A stretch of DNA of 7,492 nucleotides from Rubrobacter sp. (GTDB lineage: Bacteria; Actinomycetota; Rubrobacteria; Rubrobacterales; Rubrobacteraceae). Position 1 is the stretch's first letter, and every line of letters starts with the position of its first letter. The notes beneath the pieces are model-generated. The model searched no databases and had not been told where the DNA came from. It saw nothing but the letters and a program-made list of their open reading frames with translations. This document shows, one piece after another, positions 1 to 6,425 of this stretch. Made by a program: the position numbers and the translations under genes. The stretch covers positions 1 to 7,492 of the forward strand of contig JAFAPF010000011.1 in NCBI GenBank assembly GCA_019247245.1. Direction: 5' to 3'.

Positions 1-367
1 GGGAGGTAAAGAGAACGATCTGTCTGCGTGCAACCCGCTCGCACTGCCGTAGCAGGTAGTCTCCGTCGTCCTTGTGCAGGTACTCGACCGAGTTAACAAG
101 AAACACGCTGTCTATCGATGCGTCCGGCATTATCTTCAAGGCTTCTAGGGCAGGGGCTTGAAGGATCATGAAGCTGGAAGTTCCTCCGAAGTAATTCTGA
201 AGGATTCGCACGTGCTCAGGATGTGGCTCGCAGCAGATGTGCAATTGGGGCTGAAAGAACGGCTGAGGCTGAAGCCTGGGGCCGACATCGAGCACGACGT
301 TGACCTTCTGGATACGCTTGGCGAGGACGCGATCCAGCGTCTGTGGTTCGAACCACCGAATGCTCAC
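1..367 (-). CDS. SAM-dependent methyltransferase (class I), 3' end cut by the window edge
   Basis: The first 122 codons are visible and the frame is still open at base 1, so the C-terminus lies outside the window. A Rossmann SAM-binding start is visible: VVLDVGP at residues 24-30 (motif I), an acidic residue ending strand 2 at E47 (ICCEP), then MPDASIDSVFLVNSVEYL at 80-97 (motifs II/III) and CERVARRQIVLFTS at 109-122. The last stretch closely resembles type-11-like methyltransferases common in polysaccharide and glycosyltransferase loci. The start is taken as GTG at 367. The only upstream in-frame codons before a TGA at 392-394 include no ATG, GTG or TTG, although ATT and ATA occur. No convincing Shine-Dalgarno sequence is present. 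Residue 31 is Arg (DVGPR), where related proteins usually carry Gly. It lies 164 bp downstream of wecB on the same strand. The methyl acceptor is unknown; sugar or polymer-end methylation is only an inference from context. Confidence 0.8.
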   Translation of the reverse strand, partial: MSIRWFEPQTLDRVLAKRIQKVNVVLDVGPRLQPQPFFQPQLHICCEPHPEHVRILQNYFGGTSSFMILQAPALEALKIMPDASIDSVFLVNSVEYLHKDDGDYLLRQCERVARRQIVLFTS

Positions 368-500
368 GTCGTTAATACTGCTGTGTATCGCTCACCATAA
401 TGCAAAGAAGGAGCAAACCTCTCATCATTGTGTTGTGCTTCGAGTCCCAATAACAAGTCACCGACCACCATTCTCACGATGAAGTACTACGTACAGAGAA

Positions 501-510
501 TGTCCGGACA
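501..510. repeat. 10-bp perfect palindrome between wecB and the methyltransferase
   Basis: TGTCCGGACA is its own reverse complement and lies 22 bp beyond the wecB stop codon. It is too short and lacks a T-run, so it is not a convincing terminator. It could be a protein-binding site or chance. The rest of 368-531 shows no clear promoter or terminator. Confidence 0.25.
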
Positions 511-531
511 CCACCGAAACTAGTAGAGCAC

Positions 532-1611
532 TTAAAACAACCGATCTAACACCGCCGCAATCCGCTCCCCAGCATGCCCATCCCACATCGGCGGCCCCTC
601 CTCCATAACGGGCGGTTCCTCTATGGCCCTCTCTACCTCTTCTACGATCCGGCTCGGGTCCTTGCCAATTAGGCGGTTGGTGCCCCGACTGATCGTTACC
701 GGGCGCTCGGTGTTCTCCCTTAACGTGAGACACCTTACCCCAAGAGCCGTCGTCTCCTCCTGCACTCCCCCGGAATCCGTTAACACCAGCGCCGCGTGCA
801 TCTGTAAGCTCAGGAAGTCGAGGTAGCCCAGTGCCTGCATCGCCCCTGCTTTGTCTAATAGAGTGTCCATCCCGGCCCTGCGGGCCACTTTCTCCGTGCG
901 TGGATGTACCGGGAAGACAACCGGTAGGGGAGCTTCCACAAGCGCTTCAAGGATGGCCCTCAGATTCTCTGGAGCATCCACGTCGTGGGGTCGGTGCAGG
1001 GTAGCGAGCAGGTATTTGCCGGCTGAGAGGCCCAGCTTCTTGAGTGTATGAAGGTTTTGAGCAGTCGCTTTGTGCCTGAGCAGGGTATCTATCATAGTGT
1101 TGCCCACAAAATATATCTGTTCTTTAGGGTGGCCTTCGTGCAGGAGGTTTTCGTTGGCCTCCACCATGGTGGTGAAGAGTATCTCGGAGAGCGTGTCGGT
1201 GACCATACGGTTTATCTCCTCCGGCAGCGTCCGATCGAAGTTGCGCAAGCCGGCTTCTACGTGAGCGAGTGGTACTACAGCCTTCGCTGTGACCAGGGCG
1301 GCTGCAAGGGTGGAGTTCACGTCTCCCACGACGATGACGAGGTCTGGTTGCTCCCTGTGTACCACTTCTTCGAAAGCAACCATGATCTTGGCGGTTTGGC
1401 TAGCCTGAGTTCCAGAGCCCACGCCGAGGTAGATATCTGGGTGAGGAAGTCCCAACTGCTTAAAAAAGACGTCGCTCATGGCGGGGTCGTAGTGCTGGCC
1501 GGTGTGCACGAGCTTCATCTGAAATCTAGGGTAGGCTCTTAGGGCCCGCAGGACCGGATCTACCTTCATGAAGTTAGGCCGAGCCCCCGCCACAAGTAGC
1601 GCTTTGGTCAT
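532..1611 (-). CDS. wecB: Non-hydrolysing UDP-N-acetylglucosamine 2-epimerase
   Basis: This 359-residue cytosolic enzyme should interconvert UDP-GlcNAc and UDP-ManNAc, the precursor for ManNAc or ManNAcA residues in surface polymers. Its length is normal for the family. The GT-B-like fold is recognisable from start to end: GARPNFMK at 9-16, HTGQHYD at 36-42, GDVNS at 96-100, HVEAGLR at 117-123, PEEINR at 130-135, TLHRP at 204-208, FPVHPRT at 233-239 and LTDSGGVQEET at 277-287. The residues matching the catalytic or UDP-binding positions of Escherichia coli WecB appear present (Asp97, Glu119, Glu131, His206). The start is ATG at 1611, with a weak AGGT about 5 bases upstream. It follows the toroid gene by 33 bp on the same strand, so the two are probably one transcript. 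Non-hydrolysing epimerases are told from hydrolysing ones mainly by context, and there is no ManNAc kinase or NeuB-type gene here. An alternative is a WbpI-type epimerase acting on another UDP-HexNAc derivative. Confidence 0.93.
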   Translation of the reverse strand: MTKALLVAGARPNFMKVDPVLRALRAYPRFQMKLVHTGQHYDPAMSDVFFKQLGLPHPDIYLGVGSGTQASQTAKIMVAFEEVVHREQPDLVIVVGDVNSTLAAALVTAKAVVPLAHVEAGLRNFDRTLPEEINRMVTDTLSEILFTTMVEANENLLHEGHPKEQIYFVGNTMIDTLLRHKATAQNLHTLKKLGLSAGKYLLATLHRPHDVDAPENLRAILEALVEAPLPVVFPVHPRTEKVARRAGMDTLLDKAGAMQALGYLDFLSLQMHAALVLTDSGGVQEETTALGVRCLTLRENTERPVTISRGTNRLIGKDPSRIVEEVERAIEEPPVMEEGPPMWDGHAGERIAAVLDRLF

Positions 1612-1644
1612 CCTAGACCTGCTAGAGCTGCACCAGCAAGCAGC

Positions 1645-2853
1645 TTAGACAAGCAGAAACGGGGAGACGATTTCTCCGCCCTCGTGCGCTAGGGCGAGTG
1701 CCTGTAAACAGAACATAGAGACCCACGAATTGACGTGCTGCCCGGTATGATCGTGGGGTTCCCTATGGAACCATGCGTCGCCGGCTACGAATCCTCCCCT
1801 AACCTCCTTCTGAGGATCGACCACTTGATCGGCGATGATCCTATATGTGGCGGCCTCTGCATCGAGGGCAGGACGCTCATTATGGGGCAATAAGAGCCAC
1901 AGACGCAGCACTTGTGCGGTCATCTCTGCGCTCTCCACGGGAACAAACTTTCCTTCTTCGAAGAAGGCAGGAAATCCTCCGGTTACCCGTTGGTAAGGTG
2001 AAATCCATGCTACGGCCTCCGTGGCGGCCTGAAGCCACCGTGGCTCGCGCAGCATCGTTCCTGCAACAAGCAGCCCCTCTGCGGCGTAGCAGTGAGGGTG
2101 GAGGAAAGTATCTCCGAGGGGAGAGGTCTGGAAGCGACCATCTGGTTCCTGCAAGGTGGCTCCCCACTCGCAAAGTGCCCGCGCCGCCTCTGTATAGCGT
2201 ATATCCCCGCTTGCGTCACCTAGGTTAAGGAGTCCGATCGCGACCTTCAGCAGGAAGCTACCCGACATGTGGGACCACTTTCCACCGGGACTGGATGGCG
2301 TCTTGGTACTCACGTCATACTTCGCAAGCAGTGACCCGTTGGGCGCCTGCATCGTGTCCACGAGCCAGACGCCGAGCTCGAGCGCTGCGGTGAGATAGCG
2401 CTTTTCCCCCGTGCATCGGAACACATTGACGAGACCGTTCAGACACATACCGTTGTCGAAGGCGCATGCGTGCTGTTCCCATCCTGTGGGATGGAGTCGG
2501 CAACGGAGGACCCCCGTCTGCGGTTCGCGAGCATATGTGAGCAGCCACTCGGCAGCATCTTTGGCCCGTTCTAGGTACACTGGATCGGAGCGCAAATAAT
2601 AAAGGTACAACAACGTAGTCACAGCGTAGCCAGTGATTTCAGTGTAGAAAAAGGAAAATGATGCTTTTGGTAGGTCATACCATGCATGCACACCGCCGTG
2701 CATTGGTAGACTCGTCTGCCTCTCTTGGATACCGGACTGAAGGAGCCACTGCTCAGCAAGCGTTATAGCGCGGTAACTGTCATCTTGTATCACCTTTGGA
2801 CTTCCGGGCTGTGTGACATTGCGTCGGAGTGCTTCGCTACACATTACGCGCAT
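1645..2853 (-). CDS. Alpha/alpha-toroid protein of polysaccharide loci (VpsJ-like / glucuronyl C5-epimerase-like)
   Basis: A 402-residue protein with no signal peptide or membrane segment, built from repeating helical hairpins typical of alpha/alpha-toroid folds. Motifs I associate with VpsJ-like proteins and the C-terminal part of D-glucuronyl C5-epimerases are visible: FFYTEITGY at 68-76, CAFDNGMCLNGLVNVF at 130-145 followed by TGEKRYLTAA, and near the C-terminus HVNSWVSMFCLQALALA. Similar folds occur in six-hairpin glycosidases, polysaccharide lyases and sugar epimerases, so it could epimerise, cleave or bind the polymer; the sequence does not decide. It is the first gene of the probable operon leading into wecB. 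The ATG at 2853 has no good Shine-Dalgarno sequence; a second ATG (codon 4, at 2844) is equally possible. The first conserved-looking helix begins near residue 24, so the choice does not affect the fold. The family assignment rests on motif memory, not a search. Confidence 0.72.
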   Translation of the reverse strand: MRVMCSEALRRNVTQPGSPKVIQDDSYRAITLAEQWLLQSGIQERQTSLPMHGGVHAWYDLPKASFSFFYTEITGYAVTTLLYLYYLRSDPVYLERAKDAAEWLLTYAREPQTGVLRCRLHPTGWEQHACAFDNGMCLNGLVNVFRCTGEKRYLTAALELGVWLVDTMQAPNGSLLAKYDVSTKTPSSPGGKWSHMSGSFLLKVAIGLLNLGDASGDIRYTEAARALCEWGATLQEPDGRFQTSPLGDTFLHPHCYAAEGLLVAGTMLREPRWLQAATEAVAWISPYQRVTGGFPAFFEEGKFVPVESAEMTAQVLRLWLLLPHNERPALDAEAATYRIIADQVVDPQKEVRGGFVAGDAWFHREPHDHTGQHVNSWVSMFCLQALALAHEGGEIVSPFLLV

Positions 2854-2881
2854 TCTCTACAAACCGGAAGGTCAATGTCAA
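2854..2881 (-). promoter_or_regulatory. Candidate promoter for the toroid-wecB operon
   Basis: On the minus strand a consensus -35 TTGACA (2876-2881) is followed after 16 bases by TAGAGA (2854-2859), which directly abuts the ATG at 2853. The -35 is perfect and the -10 is weak. If used, transcription would begin inside the annotated start, favouring the ATG at 2844 and a nearly leaderless message. This is pattern evidence only. Confidence 0.28.
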
Positions 2882-3049
2882 GGACGATTTCATGAGAGCA
2901 ATCCCAAGGCTGTACACCCGCTGAGACACGATAAACAGAAAGAGGGTCCGTTCCCCCCTAAAATAAGGTTCTAGAGTCCTCAACTTCCTCTAAGACATAG
3001 ATTTCTCTCTCATTAGGTCGGGCGTTTTCTCCATTACCAGTCTTTTTAT

Positions 3050-3100
3050 AAGAAGGTTGAGTATCCTGCATTCCACAGCCTTATGCAGTCTAACCTTCTT
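3050..3100. repeat. Nested inverted repeat (two-part hairpin)
   Basis: AAGAAGGTT at 3050-3058 is the exact reverse complement of AACCTTCTT at 3092-3100. Inside it, CTGCAT at 3066-3071 is the exact reverse complement of ATGCAG at 3083-3088, leaving an 11-base loop and an asymmetric 7/3-base internal loop. The two stems are compatible, so a single stem-loop of 15 base pairs can form in RNA from either strand. There is no GC-rich core with a following T-run, so a simple intrinsic terminator is unlikely. A leader element or regulator-binding site is possible. Confidence 0.5.
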
Positions 3101-3163
3101 TTGCCCATGGCACATCCGGCTAGGTGTAGGAGGCTTCGCCGAAGGTCCAGCCTGGTATTTTCT

Positions 3164-3193
3164 TTGACTCCATCTGGCTGCTCTCTCTATATG
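3164..3193 (+). promoter_or_regulatory. Candidate sigma-70-type promoter for the glycosyltransferase
   Basis: TTGACT (3164-3169) and TATATG (3188-3193) are spaced by 18 bases, close to the housekeeping consensus. Transcription would start near 3200, giving a leader of about 155 bases before the GTG at 3355. The nested inverted repeat lies just upstream of the -35, where an activator or repressor could bind. Confidence 0.33.
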
Positions 3194-3341
3194 GGATCGG
3201 AATTGGAACTTGCTAAGTGGGGAAGTCCTTCAGTACCATGTGCCACCAGTGAGCGAGCCCAGCCGTGCTGCTTCATACCAGCTTGCGGTCGGGTCTCGCT
3301 TTTGGGGCCGGGTCTTTATATTATCGAGCGTCTCTAAGGCT

Positions 3342-3346
3342 AGGAG
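3342..3346 (+). promoter_or_regulatory. Ribosome binding site that fixes the glycosyltransferase start
   Basis: AGGAG sits 8 bases before the GTG at 3355. This is the only strong Shine-Dalgarno match near the 5' end of the open frame. It argues for GTG at 3355 over the ATG at 3265, whose extra 30 residues look untranslated. Confidence 0.7.
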
Positions 3347-3354
3347 TAGCCAGG

Positions 3355-4947
3355 GTGGAATCCCAAAAGCCAATCGAAACGCGATCCTTTATACGAATCC
3401 CGACGTTACGATTGCTAATTGTTGGCCTTCTGTTTATTGTGGCCTTTCGCCTCAGGCTATATGGCATTTTCAACCCTCTTATGGACTTTATTCCTGTCCG
3501 ACAATATCATTCCGCTCTCCTGGCACGAGGCTTCTATAACTGGTTACTAACTGGGGAACTAACTACGATCCCACCGGACGGAATCATAGAACCCCCTATT
3601 CGGGAACTTGTAGCTTCCTTTGTCTACCTCATCGTCGGAGAAGAGTGTCTCTGGATTAACCGGCTGCTGTCCGTGATATTTTGGATGGTTGGGGGTGTTT
3701 TTTTGTACCACATCGCAAAAAAGGTAGGCTCCCCAAACGCAGCTGTTTTTTCCCTTGCTTTCTATCTCTTTGTACCCTTTGGGGTACTAGCAAGTAGAGC
3801 ATTTATGCCGGACCCGCTGATGATTATGCTGCTATTAATTAGCGTCTTCACAATATTACAGTATCATGAGCAGCCCTCGCCACGTCGAATGCTAATCGCT
3901 GCTGCTGCCTCATCTTTAGCTGTGTTCGTCAAGCCTATAATGTGCTTCTTCCCCCTCTTTGGAGCATTTGTTTTGCCCGCAGTTTGCCGACGAGGTGTCC
4001 GAAGATCATTAACTAGTCTACACGTTCCGACATTCACAGCGCTGAGCATCTTGCCCGCAGGCCTCTACTACTTGTATGGAATGTTTGCTGGGGGGATATT
4101 CCACCTTGAAGGGCAAATACAAGATAAGGTTGTGCTACCGCTTCTGTTTGAGGCATCTTTCTGGCAAGATTGGTGGGAAAAGATCGGCAATGTGGTGGGC
4201 TATGCTGCCCTTCTAGTAGCACTTCTTGGGCTTCTACTATGTCGTCCAGGGTTATCAAGGGCCTTAATGCTTGGTTTGTGGGGCGGATACTTCCTCTTTG
4301 GGTTGGTATACACAGCTCACATTCATACTCATGACTACTATTCTTTGCAGCTTATCCCCATTGTTGCTCTTTCCTTAAGCCCCCTAGCCGCTCTGCTCAT
4401 GACACAGCTGAATCAGTTGGCGAGCCCAAAACACCCTAATCAGGGTGGCTTACGTTACTATGGACGAGTAATTGTTCTCACGCTTCTTGTTCCGGCGTTG
4501 ATTCTTGGCGCAATAAGATATGAGTATTGGCAGAACGCCATAGCATTACCGGGTCGCATGGTAGCCACACATGAGCGCGAGGTAGCGACCTACCAAGAGA
4601 TCGGAGAGGTTGTTAACCACAGCCCCCATACGCTCCTCTTATTCGGTAACAGAGGCGACTGGGGATACCCACTCTTATATCATGGCCGGTTCTCCGCGGT
4701 TCTGCTCCCTCGACCTGATGAAATAGGAGGACTGAGCACAGAAGAGTACTTTAATACGCTTTATTCAGAGTACTCGCCTGAATACTTCATCATCTCGCCA
4801 AAATTAGATGAAAATGGACCGGACAATTTTTTAGATTTCTGGCAAAGCAAAGAATACGAAGATCTAAGAAACTTGCTTACTAAGAACTTTCCCGTAATGG
4901 TTCGGAACGATGCATACGTAGTGTTTGATCTAAGGGAAAAGTATTGA
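3355..4947 (+). CDS. Integral membrane glycosyltransferase, GT39/ArnT-like (GT-C fold)
   Basis: This 530-residue multi-pass protein should use a polyprenyl-phosphate-linked sugar as donor and act on the outer face of the cytoplasmic membrane. After a short basic N-terminus comes TM1 (about 18-32), then a first periplasmic loop with the family signature PLMDFIPVRQYHSALLARGF at 41-60, where Asp44 is the likely catalytic acid and Arg49-Gln50 are typical. Further hydrophobic segments lie near 86-94, 105-120, 129-146, 154-169, 180-208, 225-245, 280-295, 303-321, 333-349 and around 380-395. SRAFMPDPLM at 147-156 and HIHTHDYYSLQLIPI at 322-336 are further hallmarks of this group. The last 130 or so residues form a soluble domain. 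The GTG start at 3355 is chosen because of AGGAG 8 bases upstream; a longer reading would begin at 3265. Sampled lines are clearly AT-richer than the neighbouring epimerase gene, hinting at separate acquisition. The exact sugar and acceptor cannot be inferred. Confidence 0.87.
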   Translation: MESQKPIETRSFIRIPTLRLLIVGLLFIVAFRLRLYGIFNPLMDFIPVRQYHSALLARGFYNWLLTGELTTIPPDGIIEPPIRELVASFVYLIVGEECLWINRLLSVIFWMVGGVFLYHIAKKVGSPNAAVFSLAFYLFVPFGVLASRAFMPDPLMIMLLLISVFTILQYHEQPSPRRMLIAAAASSLAVFVKPIMCFFPLFGAFVLPAVCRRGVRRSLTSLHVPTFTALSILPAGLYYLYGMFAGGIFHLEGQIQDKVVLPLLFEASFWQDWWEKIGNVVGYAALLVALLGLLLCRPGLSRALMLGLWGGYFLFGLVYTAHIHTHDYYSLQLIPIVALSLSPLAALLMTQLNQLASPKHPNQGGLRYYGRVIVLTLLVPALILGAIRYEYWQNAIALPGRMVATHEREVATYQEIGEVVNHSPHTLLLFGNRGDWGYPLLYHGRFSAVLLPRPDEIGGLSTEEYFNTLYSEYSPEYFIISPKLDENGPDNFLDFWQSKEYEDLRNLLTKNFPVMVRNDAYVVFDLREKY

Positions 4948-5110
4948 TTGCTTGCTCGCTCTACTTATCCCTAGTATGACGCTAGGACGCAGGCTACTGC
5001 TGATTCTGGTGGGGGCCGTGAGATGTCTACGGCTGGCGCAGCCTGCACTGACTGCGACGACCCGTTCCCAGGCTCGTCCACGCTACCGTCTTCGGCCACG
5101 CTAACGATAG

Positions 5111-5499
5111 TGGCCAAGATGCTTTACTAAAGATTAAGCTTTACCGCCTTCTCACTACCATATCTGGTGATAGTGTTAACATGGCAGGGCCTCGAGGTGT
5201 TGGCAAGATGAGCCTTTTGCACGAAAGCGTTAACGAGTGAGCTAAGCAAGGAGCTTCTCCGTAAACACTGGTTACTGGATCGAGTACACTGTCCGCGAGG
5301 TTGACGAGCTCATTCTTGAGCTCTCGGGCGCCCGAGAGAATTTACCTACAAGCCCTTCCTTGAAGACGAGCTCACCCAGCGTTGCCAGACATATTCCCAT
5401 CAAAGATATGTAAGTTGGGAACCATGCGTCTCTGCCGAAGAGGCTCTTTAACGCACCCTGCGCTAGTTCGCCGAACGGGAGAACACAAATGAGGTCTGA
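5111..5499 (+). pseudogene. Frameshifted remnant of a P-loop (AAA-type) ATPase
   Basis: One plus frame reads GDSVNMAGPRGVGKMSLLHE up to a TGA at 5238-5240. This matches the GPRGVGKTSLL Walker A region of AAA-type ATPases, with Met (ATG at 5208-5210) where the GK(S/T) motif requires Ser or Thr; ACG to ATG would be one transition. Similarity continues one frame over as ELSKELLRKHWLLDRVHC (5239-5292, stop at 5302), then in the third frame as VREVDELILELSGAREN (from 5291, stop at 5411). From 5338 the second frame resumes as EFTYKPFLEDELTQRCQTYS and onward, interrupted by TAA at 5449, TAG at 5464 and TGA at 5497. The remnant has at least two frameshifts, several stops and a damaged nucleotide-binding motif. 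No Walker B is identifiable. The last segment may come from a different gene. The 5' limit is arbitrary: the frame is open to about 5060 without recognisable content. Confidence 0.45.
5321..5338. repeat. Perfect 18-bp palindrome
   Basis: CTCTCGGGCGCCCGAGAG equals its own reverse complement over all 18 bases. It can form a GC-rich hairpin in RNA from either strand. It is preceded by two GAGCTC hexamers (5306-5311 and 5318-5323), the second overlapping it. No T-run follows on either strand, so it is not a standard terminator. It lies inside the decayed ATPase sequence, 172 bp before the epimerase gene. Confidence 0.6.
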
Positions 5500-5501
5500 G
5501 G
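5498..5501 (+). promoter_or_regulatory. Ribosome binding site of the GalE-like gene
   Basis: GAGG lies 9 bases before the ATG at 5511 and overlaps the last TGA of the decayed frame. A further ATG at 5506 is out of frame and is followed at once by TGA (codons ATG AAA TGA), so 5511 is the real start. Confidence 0.5.
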
Positions 5502-5510
5502 CACAATGAA

Positions 5511-6425
5511 ATGAGAGTTCTACTTAGCGGTGGAGCCGGCTTTATAGGTTCGCACGTGGCTGATCGACTCCTCGCCCGGGGCCACGAGGTTGCCATCGTA
5601 GATGACCTTTCGAGCGGAAAAAGGGAGAACGTCCCTGACGGAGCTATTTTCTACGAATGGGATATTCGCAAGGGGTGTGCAGAGGTCTTCGGCGAGTTCA
5701 GGCCCCAGGCGCTCTGCCATCAAGCTGCCTACATGACCATACGACGCTCGATACTTGAGCCAGACTTCGACGCGGAGGTCAATGTGCTTGGGACAATCAG
5801 ACTCCTCGAGAGCTGTGTCCGCTATGGCGTCGAAAAGGTCGTCTTCGCCTCAACGGTCGCGATTTACGGAGAGCAGCGCGAGTTCCCGGCTCCCGAGAAC
5901 CACCCGCTGTACCCAGACTCTCCTTACGGCGTCTCGAAGCTTGCTGGGGAGCGTTATCTACACTTCTACCATGCTCAGTACGGGCTACGTTATACTGCAC
6001 TACGCTACGGCAACGTCTACGGGCCCCGACAAAATCCGACCGGAGAGGCCGGGGTCGTTGCTATCTTCTGTGGGAACTTGGCTGCGGGCCGCGCCTCTAC
6101 GATCAACGGCACTGGCGAACAGACCCGTGACTACGTCTATGTGGGGGACGTGGCTAGGGCGACAGTTCTCACCCTCGAAGGAGACGTGCCGCCAGGCTCC
6201 TACAACATTGGCACTGGAATCGAGACGAGCGTCAACCAGCTGTACGAGGCTCTGCGGCAGATCTCCAGCAGAGACTTACCGCCCAAGTATGGTCCGTCCA
6301 GGCTCAACGACCAACTTCGCAGCTCCGTAGATCCTTCAAGGGCCGCAAGAGAATTCGGCTGGCACCCTGAGACGCAGCTTGCTGTTGGACTCAAACGAAC
6401 CCTCGATTTTTTTGGTGAGCTCTAA
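5511..6425 (+). CDS. NAD-dependent nucleotide-sugar epimerase, GalE-like (UDP-glucose 4-epimerase)
   Basis: A 304-residue extended short-chain dehydrogenase that should interconvert UDP-sugars at C4 (Glc/Gal or GlcNAc/GalNAc), supplying precursors in the cytosol. The NAD-binding glycine motif GGAGFIG is at 7-13, with the acidic DD at 31-32 that selects NAD. HQAAYMTIRRS at 70-80 and EVNVLGT at 89-95 are typical of the family. The catalytic triad is Thr115 (FASTVAIYG), Tyr139 and Lys143 (PYGVSKLAGE). LRYGNVYGPRQNP and the NGTGEQTRDYVYVGDVARA stretch mark the substrate-binding half. It is shorter than E. coli GalE (338 residues) but normal for the short bacterial and archaeal GalE group. The ATG at 5511 is preceded by GAGG at 5498-5501 with a 9-base gap. 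It stands alone on the plus strand downstream of the decayed region. Dehydratase or UDP-glucuronate 4-epimerase activity is possible, so no gene symbol is given. Confidence 0.88.
   Translation: MRVLLSGGAGFIGSHVADRLLARGHEVAIVDDLSSGKRENVPDGAIFYEWDIRKGCAEVFGEFRPQALCHQAAYMTIRRSILEPDFDAEVNVLGTIRLLESCVRYGVEKVVFASTVAIYGEQREFPAPENHPLYPDSPYGVSKLAGERYLHFYHAQYGLRYTALRYGNVYGPRQNPTGEAGVVAIFCGNLAAGRASTINGTGEQTRDYVYVGDVARATVLTLEGDVPPGSYNIGTGIETSVNQLYEALRQISSRDLPPKYGPSRLNDQLRSSVDPSRAAREFGWHPETQLAVGLKRTLDFFGEL

Larger units (their letters stand above)
2854..3354. other. 501-bp divergent intergenic region
   Basis: This spacer separates the minus-strand toroid gene from the plus-strand glycosyltransferase. It contains a nested inverted repeat (3050-3100), candidate promoters on each strand and, just before the glycosyltransferase, a clear ribosome binding site. 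The plus-strand frames are open in places (for example from 3168 onward in the frame that passes 3210), but their translations match nothing I recognise and show no consistent protein character. I see no tRNA, riboswitch or insertion sequence. Confidence 0.6.
4948..5510. other. 563-bp region without an intact gene
   Basis: Every frame is interrupted. 4948-5090 yields nothing recognisable; it holds a weak 5-bp stem (CCTAG 4970-4974 with CTAGG 4982-4986) not followed by a T-run, so no terminator is evident for the upstream gene. An 8-bp direct repeat CCACGCTA occurs at 5078-5085 and 5096-5103. GGCCAC (5094-5099) and GTGGCC (5110-5115) form a 6-bp stem with a 10-base loop. From about 5100 onward the sequence reads as decayed coding DNA, described separately. 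Confidence 0.6.

Noticed and set aside
158..400. 80-codon plus-strand open frame at the left edge
   Set aside because: The minus strand of the same stretch encodes a recognisable methyltransferase; the plus frame is its shadow.
1048..1542. 164-codon open frame on the plus strand antisense to wecB
   Set aside because: It lies wholly inside wecB, whose conserved motifs span the region; its translation has no recognisable family features.
3210..3539. Plus-strand frame open across the divergent spacer and into the glycosyltransferase
   Set aside because: It has no recognisable motif, starts with TTG without a good RBS and overlaps the well-supported glycosyltransferase N-terminus.
4970..4986. 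Stem CCTAG/CTAGG after the glycosyltransferase as a terminator
   Set aside because: Only 5 base pairs with no following T-run.
5382..5410. TTGCCA-N17-GATATG as a promoter for the GalE-like gene
   Set aside because: Both boxes are weak and such matches are expected by chance in a spacer of this size.
5755..6330. 191-codon open frame in another plus frame of the GalE-like gene
   Set aside because: The translation is Ser/Thr/Arg-rich and low in family character, as expected of an off-frame reading of a GC-rich gene; the GalE-like frame is clearly the coding one.
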